Below, one piece after another: positions 11,906 to 24,022 of a stretch of DNA of 64,000 nucleotides. How positions within the stretch are numbered: the stretch's first letter is position 1; every line of letters starts with the position of its first letter. The DNA lies in contig NC_088305.1 in assembly GCF_032854445.1 (NCBI RefSeq), positions 3,823,152 to 3,887,151 on the forward strand, given 5' to 3'. The stretch comes from Liolophura sinensis. Taxonomy: Eukaryota > Mollusca > Polyplacophora > Chitonida > Chitonidae. The notes below the pieces were generated by a model. That model was not told the origin of the DNA and did not search any database. It saw nothing but the letters and a program-made list of their open reading frames with translations. A program made the position numbers and the translations under genes.

Positions 11906-13262
11906 GATATAATCGTGTATTCCTATTGGTCACTTATGTCGTGAGCACGATTTATGATAAAAAATAATGTGTATGTATACCAATATTAAATAAATCATAT
12001 GACAGAGTTGAGAGAACATAAGTGGAAAACGGACAGTAGTACAAGCTATAATTCCAGGTAGCAAAGAATGGAAAGACAGGTGAAGTAACTTGATTTGCCA
12101 GAGCTATTAAAGATAGCATGACAGCTACCACTGCTGCAGTTCTGTGGTGTCTTCATTATCACATTGTTTATCCTGTTTGGCTCAGCTCAGTTGAAATGAC
12201 CCACAGCCTTGTTTGTGTATTGACTAGGTGGGATCATGGTCTCCATGGAGATACTGGTCACCAGGAACAAGCTTGACCATCAACACAAAGCTATATCTTA
12301 TTGATCCGATTCTATCAGAGCTTTGGTTTGGTTTGGTTTGGTTTTGCGTTCACAGCGCAATCCGTGTCCAATGCAAAGCGTGGATTTCTAATTTCAGATG
12401 TGCTATTTGACAATTCTCCACTCGTCACCTCTTCAAACGGATCTAAGTGCAGTAATAACTTACTATGAAGCTTGAAATAATCCGAGTCGAGGGAGTATCA
12501 TACAGGGGTCAGTATGTTTGGCCATTTTTAACTCTCTCACACATTTTTAAGTACTTAAAATATATAAAGATGATCACCTCAACTGAGCCCAGACCATCTC
12601 ACAAAGACGACTTGCACATACATGTAATTCCAATCACATCACAGATTTATCCAATTTCAGGTCGTTTTAATACTTTACAGTAAAACAATAATGTTTATAG
12701 TAACGTTTACATTTTTTCTGGATTTTTTTTTTATTTGAGCATACATGAACTGTTTTTTTTTTTCTTTTTACAGCATTTCTTCATGAGCTCTAAATTGGGT
12801 GCTGCTATAGATACGTGTACATTCTGACACAAAGGCCTGTATGCAGCCCTGTTGCCTCCGATTTTACATTACACTTCACTGGGCTCCTTGAAGCCAACAG
12901 ATCATCTCCCTTCTCTCCCTGTGTCTTAATAATAGGGATAAATGTCTGTGAAGAGCAAATTACGGTGAGGAAATGAATTCCCTTTCTGCAGTAATTCCTC
13001 TACTTGTGGGCTAGTCCGCGGATCAATAAAACTGCCCAAATTTCTACGACGCTCTGACGGGGTCGAAAAATAGCGCTCCAATCAGTATCAGAGGTGGACG
13101 ACAGAAGAACGTTAGGCTGTGTGGGCGGGATAAGCATGATGGTCTGCTTCTCCTGTGACGTCTTTGATACGTGAAACACAAACAGAGATTATACACTGGA
13201 ACTTTCTGTGTTCTAAGAGGATTTATTAGAGCTTTCTCCATAAAGGCTTATATCTGCTAATT
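11906..13262. other. Unique sequence, no gene confirmed
   Basis: Non-repetitive. A pyrimidine tract with AG (ttttttctttttacag, plus strand, near 12773) looks like an acceptor, but no donor follows. The stretch 13010-13200 has CpG-containing complex sequence and may be a conserved non-coding element. Confidence 0.4.
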
Positions 13263-13267
13263 ATATA

Positions 13268-14306
13268 CAGGTGTACAGGTGGTCAGGTACAGGGACAAGA
13301 ACAGATGGTCAGTTACAGGGACAAGCATAGGTGGTCAGTTACAGGGACAAGTATACAGGTGGTCAGTAACAGGGACAAGAACAGATGGTCAGTTACAGGG
13401 ACAAGTATAGGTGGTCAGTTACAGGGACAAGTATACAGGTGGTCAGTTACAGGCACAAGGACAGATGGTCAGTTACAGAAGCAACTACAAGTGGCCAGTT
13501 ACAGCAACAAGAACCCATGGTCAGTTACAGGGACAAGTATACAGGTGGTCAGGTACAGGGACAAGAACAGATGGTCAGTTACAGGGACAAGTATAGGTGG
13601 TCAGTTACAGGGACAAGTATACAGGTGGTCAGTTACAGGCACAAGGACAGATGGTCAGTTACAGAAGCAACTACAAGTGGCCAGTTACAGCAACAAGAAC
13701 CCATGGTCAGTTACAGGGACAAGTATACAGGTGGTCAGTTACAGGACAAGTACAGGTGGTCAGTTACAGGGACAAGAACAGATGGTCAGTTACAGGGACA
13801 AGAACGGGTGGTCAGTTACAGTGGCAACTACAGGTAGTCAGTTACAGCGACAAGAACAGGTAGTCTGTTAAAGGGGCAGGTACTGTACTGGTGGTCAGCC
13901 ACAGGAACATGTATACAGGTGGTCAGTTACAGGGACAAGAACAGATAGTCAGTTACAGGCGCAAGAACAGATGGTCAGTTACAAGGGCAACTACAAGTGG
14001 TCAGTTACAGCCACAAGAACAGATGGTCAGTTACAGGGACAAGTACAGGTGGTCAGTTACAGGCACAGGAGTAGGTGGTCAGTTACAGGCATAAGTACAG
14101 ATGGTCAGTTACAGGGACATGTATACAGGTGGTCAGTTACAGGCACAAGAATAGATGATCACTTACAGAGACAAGAACAGGTGGTCAGTTACAGGACAAG
14201 TACAGGTAGTCAGTAACAGGGACAAGAACAGGTGGTCAGTTACAGTGGCAGCTACAGGTGATCAGTTACAGGGACAAGAACAGATGGTCAGTTACAGAGG
14301 CAGCTA
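13268..14306. repeat. About 26-bp minisatellite (ggtggtcagttacagggaca), about 40 copies
   Basis: Units of 24-28 bp are built around ggtcagttacagggacaag, with variants gaagcaactacaag and cagcaacaagaaccc. A block at about 13436-13550 recurs at about 13622-13736, an offset of 186 bp. Plus-strand frames of up to 188 codons (runs of WSVTGT) follow the repeat and are not called. Confidence 0.96.
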
Positions 14307-14337
14307 CTGACTGACATTTGTCTGACATTTCGCCCAT

Positions 14338-14545
14338 TATAATGGTCACTGCGTCACACTAAAGAATACATTACTTCTACGATGGCGGGCAGCATTATGG
14401 TGAGAGAAAACCTTCGGCAGAGGGATAAACCCACGACCATCCGCAGGATGCAGACAGACCTTACAACGACCACAAAAGAAGTCAACACGAGCTGGACTTG
14501 AACTCACAGTGAACACATTGGTGAGAGATCATGGGTCATTGCGCT
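14338..14545 (-). mobile_element. SINE family A, diverged
   Basis: Reverse copy with the landmarks ctacgatggcgggcagcatt, cacgaccatccgcagg and agctggacttgaactcacag. The A-rich tail is not evident. It directly follows the 26-bp minisatellite. Confidence 0.8.
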
Positions 14546-15228
14546 CATCACAATCATATGATTCATGTATCTGAAGGAGAATTAACTACTGGCATCACAC
14601 AATTCAATCTTGAAGATCTCAGCTACATATGACAGTGACAAGATCTTGGGAGTGGTTTGGGCAGTCCAATATACCAGGGGGAAGGTGGAGAGCTTACAGG
14701 GCTTGTTTAAACTGACAGACAGACTCAGACAGATAGATGATTTTCGGGTAAACTTTATACATCTACTGAGAAAGTGAGCACGGTAAAATGAGTACGAATG
14801 CCCCGGGGCACAGTAGACAAGGAACGGTCATCCACTGCCTCAGTCACAGTTCCACCTGCAGGCGAAAAATTGCTTGACAGCCAGCCCGGCTATCAAGAGA
14901 CCCCTCAATGGCTCCTTATTTTCCCACTTCTTAGTCCACTAGCTAGCAGGTGAATGTGCCAGGCATATTGCAGATCACAGCCTCCTACCCAAGCCCTCAC
15001 CGTTCAAGGCAAATCTGCACTGTACAACACAAAACCTATTACCTTAACACTGCCTGAACAAACAACATATTGCAATCAACACTTTTTATTCCCACTATAA
15101 TGCTGGCTTCTGCCGGCGTATAAGTGTAATATTCTTCAGTACATTTTTTCTTTATCTATCAATCTATTCTAATAGGCCAATTTTGTTTGGGCTGCCTTTA
15201 AATAATGTTTCCAATTTTCTTTTCTGAT
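14546..15228. other. Unique sequence, no gene confirmed
   Basis: On the minus strand tttttcgcctgcag (near 14858-14871) resembles an acceptor and is followed by about 30 open codons in phase 1, but there is no good donor. It was left out of the gene model. Confidence 0.4.
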
Positions 15229-15496
15229 TGTTGTCAAAAAATGATGTTCAACTTCAATGTTATCAAACCATGACTTTCCACTTTATTGTTGTCGAGCCAT
15301 GACATTCGACTTTATTGTTGTCAAACCATGACCTTCGACTTCACTGTTGTCAAACCATGACATTCGACTTCACTGTTGTCAAACCATGACATTCGACTTT
15401 ACTGTTGTCAAACCATGACATTCGACTTAACTGTTGTCAAACCATGACATTCGACTTCACTGTTGTCAAACCATGACATTCGACTTCACTGTTGTA
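15229..15496. repeat. 29-bp minisatellite, about 9 copies
   Basis: The unit is tgttgtcaaaccatgacatt followed by cgacttcac. Early copies are more diverged (gagccatgacattcgactttat). A (GTT)n run follows at 15558-15590. Confidence 0.95.
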
Positions 15497-15646
15497 AAGT
15501 GCATATTGTGCCTCAGTTCCTCTGTGTGTGATGTTGTAACCGCATATGTTCCGTGCGTCGTTGTTGTGGTTGTTGTTGTTGTTGTTTTATGTGACTATAT
15601 AAAAGTCTTCTGGAACTTCTTTCTTTGTCTTCTGGTTTCTTGGCGA

Positions 15647-15916
15647 TTTATTTATTTATTTGATTGGTGTTGTAGGCTGTACTCAGGAATGTCACTTTAA
15701 TATGTGACTGCAACCAGCATTATCACATAAGGAAAGCAGGCAGGCACAGCCTGAGGTAAACCATGACCATCCGCAGGTTGCTGACAGACCTTCTCATGTA
15801 CACCTGGTGAGAAAGCCAGAGTGAGGTAACTTGATCTCAGTGACTGCTTTGGTGAGAGCCATCTGTGTCATATAGCACTGCACCAGCATGCTAAACACTA
15901 CGCCACCGAGGCCCCC
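15647..15916 (-). mobile_element. SINE family A, essentially full length
   Basis: Reverse copy from tail complement (tttatttatttgattgg) through ccatgaccatccgcaggttg to the head. At its far end the plus strand reads cgccaccgaggccccc, the complement of the box A region. Confidence 0.85.
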
Positions 15917-16377
15917 TTCCTGACGCTGGCAAAACTTCAGCTTGATAACATATGTCTATGTACATATTATCCTTGCTGTTCACTTCTCACACCAATGATT
16001 GCTATGAATGCTACTGCACCTGCCCTTAGGGAAACCAATTATCAGCAGATTGAATCTCCACAGAGTTATGTAAGAATAACGGCAATTTGCAGGTGTGCCT
16101 GTATAATTAGCACCAAATACTTGCGCTAAATGAAGGTTGTTGCCTGACAAATGAATTTTAAGATAGCATCCCCTACGCTGTACCTGAAGGCTACAGAACT
16201 CACAGAATCTGAGCTACGTGCGGACTGGCTTTTCATGCATTATGAGGGGAAATCATGTGGCCTGTGTGGCCGACAAAAGCCCGTAATACAGAATCCATGG
16301 AATCAGGCAAGATGACGCTACTGCATCTGCCCTTAGGAAAAGCAATTCACAGCAGTTATGTGATAATGACGAATATT
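15917..16377. other. Unique sequence with a short direct repeat
   Basis: The phrase gctactgcacctgccctta near 16010 recurs as gctactgcatctgccctta near 16318, both followed by similar aattatcagcag / aattcacagcag, about 308 bp apart. No gene is seen. Confidence 0.5.
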
Positions 16378-16533
16378 TTATCTATTTATTTATTTATTTC
16401 ATTGATGTTTCATGCTGTACTCAAGAACATTTCACTTATATGACGGCGGCCAGCATTATCGTGGGAGAAAACCAGGGAGAGCCCAGGGGAAACCCATGAC
16501 TATCCACACGTTGCTGGCAGACCTTCCCACTTA
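16378..16533 (-). mobile_element. SINE family A, 3' part
   Basis: Reverse copy: tttatttatttatttcattg, then ctcaagaacatttcactta, gacggcggccagcattatcg and ttgctggcagaccttccc. It is truncated before the tRNA-like head. Confidence 0.88.
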
Positions 16534-16710
16534 AGGATGGCAACATCATTTGACATGCAATAACCTTCAATTCATGATAGCATCAAGGTATACACTTACA
16601 ACACCATTATGCTCCTGGGGAAAACCAAACCTAGCTTACAATGACCTAAAATTTCGCCCAAGATTATCAAGTTACACATTTTCTCTGATTTGGACAGTTT
16701 CCCTGATCTT

Positions 16711-17482
16711 AGAAAAGGTGTTTTGAGGTTTGTTGGCCACGTCATGTTCTGACAGCCCAATTTATCTTTTTAAAAGAAATTTGTTTTAAGGTTTGTTTGG
16801 CACACTGCGATAGCTACACCAATCTTTTAAATACAAAGGTGTTTTGAGGTTTGCTTGCAACATTGTGACAGCTACACCAATCTTTTAAATACAGAGGTGT
16901 TTTGAGGTTTGCTTGCAACATTGTGACAGCTACACCAATCTTTTAAATACACAGGTGTTTTGAGGTTTGCTTGCAACATTGTGACAGCTACACCAATCTT
17001 TTAAATACAAAGGTATTTTGTTTGCCACATTTTGACAGTCCCATTGATCGTTTTAATGGATAAGTTTATTTAAGTTTATTTATTTGTTCGATTGGTGTTT
17101 TATGCCGTACTCAAGAATATTTCACTTACGATGGGAGCCAGCATTATGGTGGGAAGACACCGGGGGAAACCCACGACCATCCGCAGGTTGCTGGCAAACC
17201 TTCCCACATAGGACCAGAGAGGAAGCCAGCATGAGCTGGACTGACAGCGACCACACTGGTGACAGACTGCTGGGTCATTACATTAATGACAGGTGTTTTG
17301 AGGTTTGTTCGCCACACTGTGACAGTTCCATTGATCTTTCTAATACAAAAGTGGTTTGAGGTTGGTTAGCCACACTATGACAGCTACACCCATCTTTTAT
17401 ATACAAAGGTGTTTTCAGGTTTGCTTGCCACATTTTGACAGTTCCATTGATGTTTTCAACAGAAAGGTGTTTTGATGATTCT
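16711..17482. repeat. 58-bp minisatellite split by a SINE
   Basis: The unit starts ggtgttttgaggtttgcttg, continues caacattgtgacagctacac and ends caatcttttaaatacaaa. The middle copies (16835-17010) are nearly identical; the outer ones differ. The array continues on the far side of the SINE at 17066-17282, so the element lies inside the array. Confidence 0.93.
17066..17282 (-). mobile_element. SINE family A nested in a minisatellite
   Basis: Reverse copy with tail complement, attggtgttttatgccgtac, cacgaccatccgcaggttgc and catgagctggactgacagc. The head is lost near tgctgggtcatta. Repeat units of the 58-bp array flank it on both sides. Confidence 0.88.
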
Positions 17483-17539
17483 TTGCCTGATTCTCACAGT
17501 CATAGATCTTAAATCTACATGGTGTTTTGAGATACGTTT

Positions 17540-17616
17540 GAGGGTGTGTGTTGGGTGTGGGGGGTGGGGAAGGGGGGCCGATGTGGGGTGGGGGGGTTTG
17601 GGGTGGGGTGGGGGTG
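17540..17616. repeat. G-rich low-complexity tract
   Basis: About 80 bp of GGGTG-type sequence on the plus strand with many runs of three to seven G (ggggtgggg, ggggggtttggggtgggg). Confidence 0.8.
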
Positions 17617-17804
17617 ATTTTAGGTCATTGTCAGACATGTACGTATGTACATTATACTCACAATTTATAAATACATGGATGTCACTTTTGTTTTGTTTGC
17701 TTGAGGTTTACTGTTGAGTTTATAGCGTGTCCTGGAATCATGATTTTATTATGCACATACACTGATACATGTATTTATAAATATTTATCATGTAATGTAA
17801 ATGA

Positions 17805-18120
17805 CAGTGGTGGCCTAATGGTTACAGCTAGGCTACAAGTCGCGCGACCTGGAATCCAACCCCGGTCGAGTCACACCAATAACTTTAAAAATGTTACTTT
17901 TTGCTGCTTTGCTTGGCACTCAACCGTGAGAGGTTAGAACATGGAAACCAGACTGGTTGTCCCTGTGTCAGTATAGTGTGCTTGGCTGGGGCAACATGTC
18001 TAGTGTCTTTGGCTTGATGTTGTAACTTCAGTGCCGGCAGGATTTTGGCGGCCCTGCCACAAGAAGACACAGTATATGTGCATATAACTAATGATTCATT
18101 ATCGTCGTAAGACTGAAAAG
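17805..18120 (+). mobile_element. SINE family B related, diverged
   Basis: The head gtggcctaatggttacagc resembles box A, and aaccccggtcgagtcacac matches the box-B block of family B (gatcgagtcacacc at 46101-46114). The body shares gcttggcactcaaccgtgag and the end atcgtcgtaagactgaaaag. It is longer and more diverged than the 46 kb copy. Confidence 0.65.
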
Positions 18121-18288
18121 TGGTCAATCACACAATGAAAACCCAAGCGTCCATACATACATTGTATATATGTATAGATATATACAGATATGTACAGCAG
18201 ATATCCTATATACTGTCTAGAATGTACATGTATTGATAGTGTTAAATACCAGTATCTCTGGTGTACATAAATGTGTACATATATACAC

Positions 18289-18295
<7 letters not shown>

Positions 18296-18357
<62 letters not shown>
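18296..18357. repeat. (TA)n microsatellite, about 29 dinucleotides
   Basis: An uninterrupted TA run, flanked on the left by tatatacacatgtatatac. A shorter run of the same kind lies at about 18456-18472. Self-complementary, so it can extrude a hairpin. Confidence 0.95.
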
Positions 18358-18499
18358 CAATATCTGTGCATGTTCCCATATGGCAGGTGAGTCTAGACAT
18401 GTGGCTACCCTTGTCTACATGTAGCTCTGTACATGTATCTTTATAATCTATAAAAGATATATATATATATACATGGGTCCATAATGATCCTGTCACCTA

Positions 18500-19430
18500 C
18501 ACACATTACATGCCATCAGTCACACGCACTTCTGAAGACTCACGCAGCCGATTGAGGCTTTCTCAATAATCCATGAATGGAGAGAAATATGGACAATGGC
18601 ATAGCAGAGAATAAATGGAATGGGGCCCCTGACAGGATTCTTCCTCTGGGTGTGATGTTCAGATATTTACGTCCAATCTTCCCACACATCTGCCAGACTA
18701 CAAAAATTCACCATTTATAATCCTTGACCAAGGCGAGACTCTCCTCCCGAACAATCGGGTGTAAAGGCAATCTCCATGTGTGTGTGTGCGCGCGGAGATC
18801 TCTGTCGGTGCCAGTAAGTACAACTTAAACAACATTGATTTTTGCCCCATCGACAAGCTAAGGTTCCCCAAAGACAGAACAACCAATAGGGGTGGTAGGC
18901 TGGTCACGGCTTGACGAAGGCTCCCCTTCAGCAGACGATAACAGCTACGATATTGATCGGCCCTATATAGCGGGGGAAGCTTTATAGTGCTGTACAGACA
19001 GCAAGCATGGCTAACAAAAGCTTTCCCATGTTGGTCCTTTTCTCTCCTTAATGCTGGGCCAGTGTTTCTACGATGGGCAGGTGTGCAATGCAAAATTGAG
19101 GAAAATCAGCCACAATGGTTACCAGGGTCTCATCTCAACCGTCTGGCTTGTCCAATCAAATGGCTAATCTTCATCTTGCTCCCTGAACGTTTCTCGGCCA
19201 TGAAAGGAACAAGATGACTGTAGACAAGGTCATTAATGTTCAACCAGGCCGACCCATAATCATAAATTACCTGTTGGAAGAATGATGGGCTAGCTAGTTC
19301 AATCCACTGAAACTCATCCACAGCGGGAGACATTCCAGAGGAATAAAACGAATGTGAAATTTGTCAGGACATCAGGAGCTGACATTAACTAAATACTTTC
19401 ACAGGTCGATTTAACATTACAGCCCATTAC
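18500..19430. other. Complex unique sequence, possible conserved non-coding region
   Basis: Balanced composition, no repeats. A minus-strand GTAATTT donor-like site near 19275-19281 follows an open stretch (19130-19333), but its phase does not fit after the 19431-19470 exon and there are no cysteines, so it is not used. Confidence 0.4.
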
Positions 19431-19470
19431 CTGAGCAGTTTCCACTGATGAACTGGACATCCTTGATGCA
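19431..19470 (-). CDS. Candidate internal exon of a cysteine-rich secreted protein (exon 5 of the model)
   Basis: Minus strand: acceptor atacattatacag, 40 nt, donor CAG|GTAATGG. In phase 0 it reads CIKDVQFISGNCS plus the first base of a glycine codon, so it starts in phase 0 and ends in phase 1, joining the 33349-33447 exon upstream and the 10626-10676 exon downstream without a stop. Two cysteines in 13 residues fit an extracellular protein. The acceptor has only a moderate pyrimidine tract. Support rests on splice signals and phase, not on a recognised domain. Confidence 0.45.
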
Positions 19471-19675
19471 CTGTATAATGTATTATGATAAATGAAACTG
19501 CATGATGGCTAAAACCATCATATAACATCAGTACAATCCCTTCCTGGGAGATCATCCAATATGTTTCTGGAAACAATCGAATGTCCAAATATCATAAATC
19601 ATAACATTGGATACATATGTTTTCACAGTTGCAGACACATTACATGAACTTCCTCAACACAGCCATGTCCATTGT

Positions 19676-19765
19676 AACATCAGTGGATACACTTCAACAT
19701 CAGTGAATACACTTCAACATCAGTGGATACACTTCAACATCAGTGGATTATGCCACTGTACCATC
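19676..19765. repeat. 20-22-bp repeat, about 4 copies
   Basis: The phrase aacatcagtggatacacttc recurs with small changes, ending in accatcagtggcc. Confidence 0.85.
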
Positions 19766-19799
19766 AGTGGCCATATAGTAACTTCACATTCAAATACAT

Positions 19800-21753
19800 A
19801 CTCTAACAGTCATAGCTTTAGGCATTAGTTGTGGCTGTCATATTATCAATATACTGGCTAGAACAATGACATAAAATACAAGAGTCACATACAGTCAGCT
19901 ATGGCTGTAGGAAACAAGGACTCTGCCATTAAATGGCTGGTCTAATCGCGATAACGCAGAACATGTTCTGGAATAATGACAGAAGTCATTAAACTGGCTC
20001 CCTCTATTATGGTTGACATTTGAAGAGAATGCGGAGGTGTTGATGATGTCTTAACCCATCCTTCCCCCTCCTCCCCACATAAAAAAAGGGCTCACAATAA
20101 GATCAATATTGAATTGAAAGGGCTGATGAAGAAGACATTAAGTTGATGGCGGGACACGAGATTGCAGGCTTTCATTTACTGTGTCCTCTATGACGTAAAT
20201 TGTCATTCATGAAAACAGATGTGTATTCATTTAGCTTGGTGGTATGAATTTTTGGCTGAAGCCACAGAAGTGTTGCCTTCACTCAAATTTACTGCTCGGT
20301 TCACAGTTTTGAATTCTCAGCCTGGATACTACATGTCCACCTACATGTACATCCAAGGGGGAACCCATGACCATCTGTAGGCTCTGCAAAAATCTACAAG
20401 CAGAAGTATATTTTAATACTCTAAGATGATTTGTGTTGAGATGATGATTCCTTTTCCGTTCTTTTAACTAAAAATCTTTACTGAATTTTACCTACGTGTA
20501 TTTAAATGTAAAACAAATTATTTCATGTTAACACATCACCAATGCTCCCTGTTCTTAATGTTCAAAGTACACCACGTGGCACTTGCAACCATGCTTATCC
20601 AGGTATATAATAAATTAATGTTTGTTTGAGGTACGAATTCAGTATTTTTTTACAATACTTATCTTATTCTTTCAACTGAAGTTTGCTGCAGTTGCGATAT
20701 TATTCAACAAATATGTATAATGTAAATCTGTATTAGTTAACTGTTTAAAAAGAAAGTGAAGACTAAATAAGATCTTCAGAGGGAAATTCTGACTAATAAT
20801 CCAGTAATGAGATTATTAATAATCTAATAATGTTAATATTAATTAACTTTCACATGTTAAATTCCACCAACTGAGCTACACTGCTTACTCTAAAACGACT
20901 GTTTAATTTTGGCCCCTGATGCATGGCCATCATTACCTAGGCAAATAAACATGCCTCCTACACCACAAATAATAGATGATATATGAATGTACACCCATCC
21001 CTCGATGAAAATGAGCGACAATCGCCCACAAAAACACACCAGTGTATGCAGAATCATCGGTTTTAATTACTGCCTAATTGCAGCTGAATTTTCTCTGCTG
21101 CATTAACATCAATTAACATCTGAATGCAGAAACACATGTGGGTTGACATCAGTTGCAAGCTGTACAGTAACATGTGCTGAAAGCTGTAAATACTCCAGAA
21201 ATATGCATCCTTGCATCAGTGCCTTTAATATCGTTACATGTATCATTTACATTTTTGTCTCAAACAATGACCTCCAAAATACGGCACTGCTCCTTTGGCC
21301 ACATTTATCATCGGTCATCACTGGCTAAACTGCACAAAAAACAGAAATGTTGGAAGTAATTTAAAATGTATGCCTTTTTTACACGACGGTTAAACTTTGA
21401 TGCAGAATAAATTGAAAACTCAGGAGCATTAACTTGACTATGGTTCTCAAAACAATATGTATTTATTTATTTATTTGATGATGTTTGTTTGAGAATACTC
21501 AGAAACAATATGTGCAGTATAGCATGTCCATGTTCCAGCACAGGAATGAGACTGGCATGAAATACTACATCATAAGCATGTACATTTATATCAAGGCAAA
21601 AAAAATAACATGATGAATTTCAAAAATAACCTTCATTTGAAGTTTTTGCTTCTTGAGTTTATAATTACCATGCATAAATTCACTACTGCAGAATTTTCTC
21701 CCACTACCTGTTTTATTTTAGCACAGTCTGCCAGAGTATTATTTTTCCTGACA
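19800..21753. other. Unique AT-rich sequence, no gene seen
   Basis: A SINE-tail scrap (tatttatttatttatttgat) lies near 21459-21480. Several short open frames have no supporting signals. Confidence 0.5.
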
Positions 21754-21886
21754 TATTTATTTATTTATTTGATTGGTGCTCTGCGCCCTACTCAAGAATA
21801 TTTCACTTATACGACGGCGGCCAGCATTATGGTGGGAGGAAACCCAGCAGAACCCCAGGGGGAAACCCAGGGGAAACAGACCTTCC
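21754..21886 (-). mobile_element. SINE family A, 3' part
   Basis: Reverse copy, well preserved: tttatttatttatttgattg, ctactcaagaatatttcact, gacggcggccagcattatgg. It ends at cagaccttcc, so head and box B are missing. Confidence 0.9.
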
Positions 21887-23290
21887 AATGTACGGTCTCA
21901 AACACTTACGACATGTACATGTATATGCACTCTGCCCAAAAAAGATGATAAAAAAGATCAATTCCTCAATTTAATTTTTAAAACCTTGAAGTTATTCATT
22001 ACCAATCACAAAGCTTCCAGTGAAAGGATCTTTAAGTTTTCTTCAAATTAACCAGGAGTTTTCAAGGGGTTTATATAAACATATTCTGAGGGCATTATTC
22101 CGTGTTGACTGATAAAATTATACTTTTGTGAAGCCCTGAGATAGGCAAATAAATCAAGGTACATGTAGTTTTGTCTTCAAAGTCTAATGAAAAATGTGTA
22201 TATAAACTGCACTGAAAGTTGCTCTTTCACATGTGAAAACGGTTGAGGACTTAAGGTATTGTTAATTCTTTATAAACTTAAATGATCTTTAAGCAACTTG
22301 AAAAAACTTGAAAAAAACTGAATTCCTGCCTCAAGACAATCCTGGGTGTATACTTCAGATGAGGTATTATCAAACTATACTTTAAAGCACTACAAATACA
22401 ATTCCCATGCCCACGAATTCAGGGTATAATAACGCCAGCAATAACAGGTATACTGGAAATTTTAGAGTGCTTTGTCATATTCATCAGACATAAACATTAA
22501 TTTGAGAGACCATATCCTGACTGTTCGTGATAGCTTGGGACTGAATTGCCCTTGCTTTGAGACATACAACTCACGAAAGTGCTTCTTTACGCCCAGTTTA
22601 TCTTAATTTGCCAGTATCTTTCCTGACACGCCCATATAAAGTGCACTGATGCAATAATCGAAAAGAGGGTTGATGAAGACTCACTGGCAAGCCGTCTTAC
22701 ACATTAATATTTTATACACTTTAACTTTAGTATGTTTATAACAACAAAAAATCCTCCCATCTCAACGAAGCTGTAAATTATCATCATTGAGAAAGCGTCA
22801 ACTCTTTTCAGACGAAATGGCCTATTTTTTAACAGGGTGATTCCATTACTCAGAAATGAAGTCAAAAGAAAAACACACCGAAGCATATTTAATATTTAAG
22901 AAACAAATGTCGTCATGGCCAAGTATAAAGTTCTTCACAAAAGAACATTAGCCTTTATTTTATTAAACTAACAAGACGATGTATTCAAATCCAGCTCTCC
23001 CTGGTTTGTCATGTTTGTAGTATAAAGTTGTACTGCAGGTGTAGCATATAATACTTCATAAAGATATGGTTTTAGATTATGCACGGTGATCAAAATGGCA
23101 AAGACAATAAATACACCGTCCTGGGTCCGGGATCATGAAGTATTCTGTGATAACACAGCCAGAAGTGTACTAATCTAGTACTTTCTTCATGTAATGATCT
23201 TTATGCAATGCATCATACAAAGAATTAAGATCTGCTGTTCGTTGTTTACTCAGACTTCTTTCAAATAAAATATCCTTGGTACACGTAAGT
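21887..23290. other. Unique AT-rich sequence, no gene seen
   Basis: No tandem repeat, SINE body or splice-bounded cysteine-rich block was found. Confidence 0.5.
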
Positions 23291-23411
23291 TTGGCTTTCG
23301 ATCAGTACAAAGGGTAGATGTCAAAGCACCAGAGTTTCGATAAGCGCGAAGGGTAGACACCAAAGCACCAAAGTTTCGATCAGCACAAACGGTAGACGCC
23401 AAAGCATCAGA
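23291..23411. repeat. 39-bp repeat, 3 copies
   Basis: The unit tttcgatcagcacaaagggt followed by agacgccaaagcaccagag is present three times with substitutions. Confidence 0.88.
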
Positions 23412-23635
23412 TCACTCTTAATTTACTCTGACTGTACATGGAGTACAGATGATGTACTTGTCATGTCTATAGTGACTTTGGTACGACAGAGAACAGTATC
23501 AATGTTGATGACACACCAAATACAGTTTTATTTAAATCACATCCATTCACTTTCAATCAGAATAGATATAATATTGACATATCAGCCGTCTTCCGAGGTG
23601 TATCGCCATGCCGACTGGCTTGGAAACACTGAAAC

Positions 23636-23954
23636 CAGTTCATTACAGTTCGGGAAACGCTGTGTGACTGTTCATTACCATTCTGGAAACGCTGTGTGAC
23701 AGTTCATTACAGTTCTGGAAATGCTGTGTGACAGTTCATTAGAGTTCTGGAAACGCTGTGTGACTGTTCATTACCGTTCTGGAAACGCTGTGTGACAGTT
23801 CATTACAGTTCTGGAAACGCTGTGTGACAGTTCATTACAGTTCTGGAAATGCTGTGTGACACTTCATTACAGTTCCGGAAATGCTGTGTGACAGTTCATT
23901 ACAGATCTGGAAACGCTGTGTGACAGTCCATTACAATTTTGGACACGCTGTGTG
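23636..23954. repeat. 33-bp minisatellite, about 10 copies
   Basis: The unit is cagttcattacagttctgga followed by aacgctgtgtgac. Variants include actgttcattaccgttct and gaaatgctg. Confidence 0.95.
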
Positions 23955-24022
23955 GAATTCCTTCCTCATGATATTACAATACGTCACACTTTAGCTGGCA
24001 TACAGCAGCGCAGTCATTATCA

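Noticed and set aside
13305-14216. Plus frames with WSVTGT-like repeats
   Set aside because: Product of the 26-bp minisatellite; unit length varies and shifts the frame.
19277-19333. Minus-strand block ending CAACAG|GTAATTT
   Set aside because: The phase required after the 19431-19470 exon gives an immediate stop, and the acceptor is poor.
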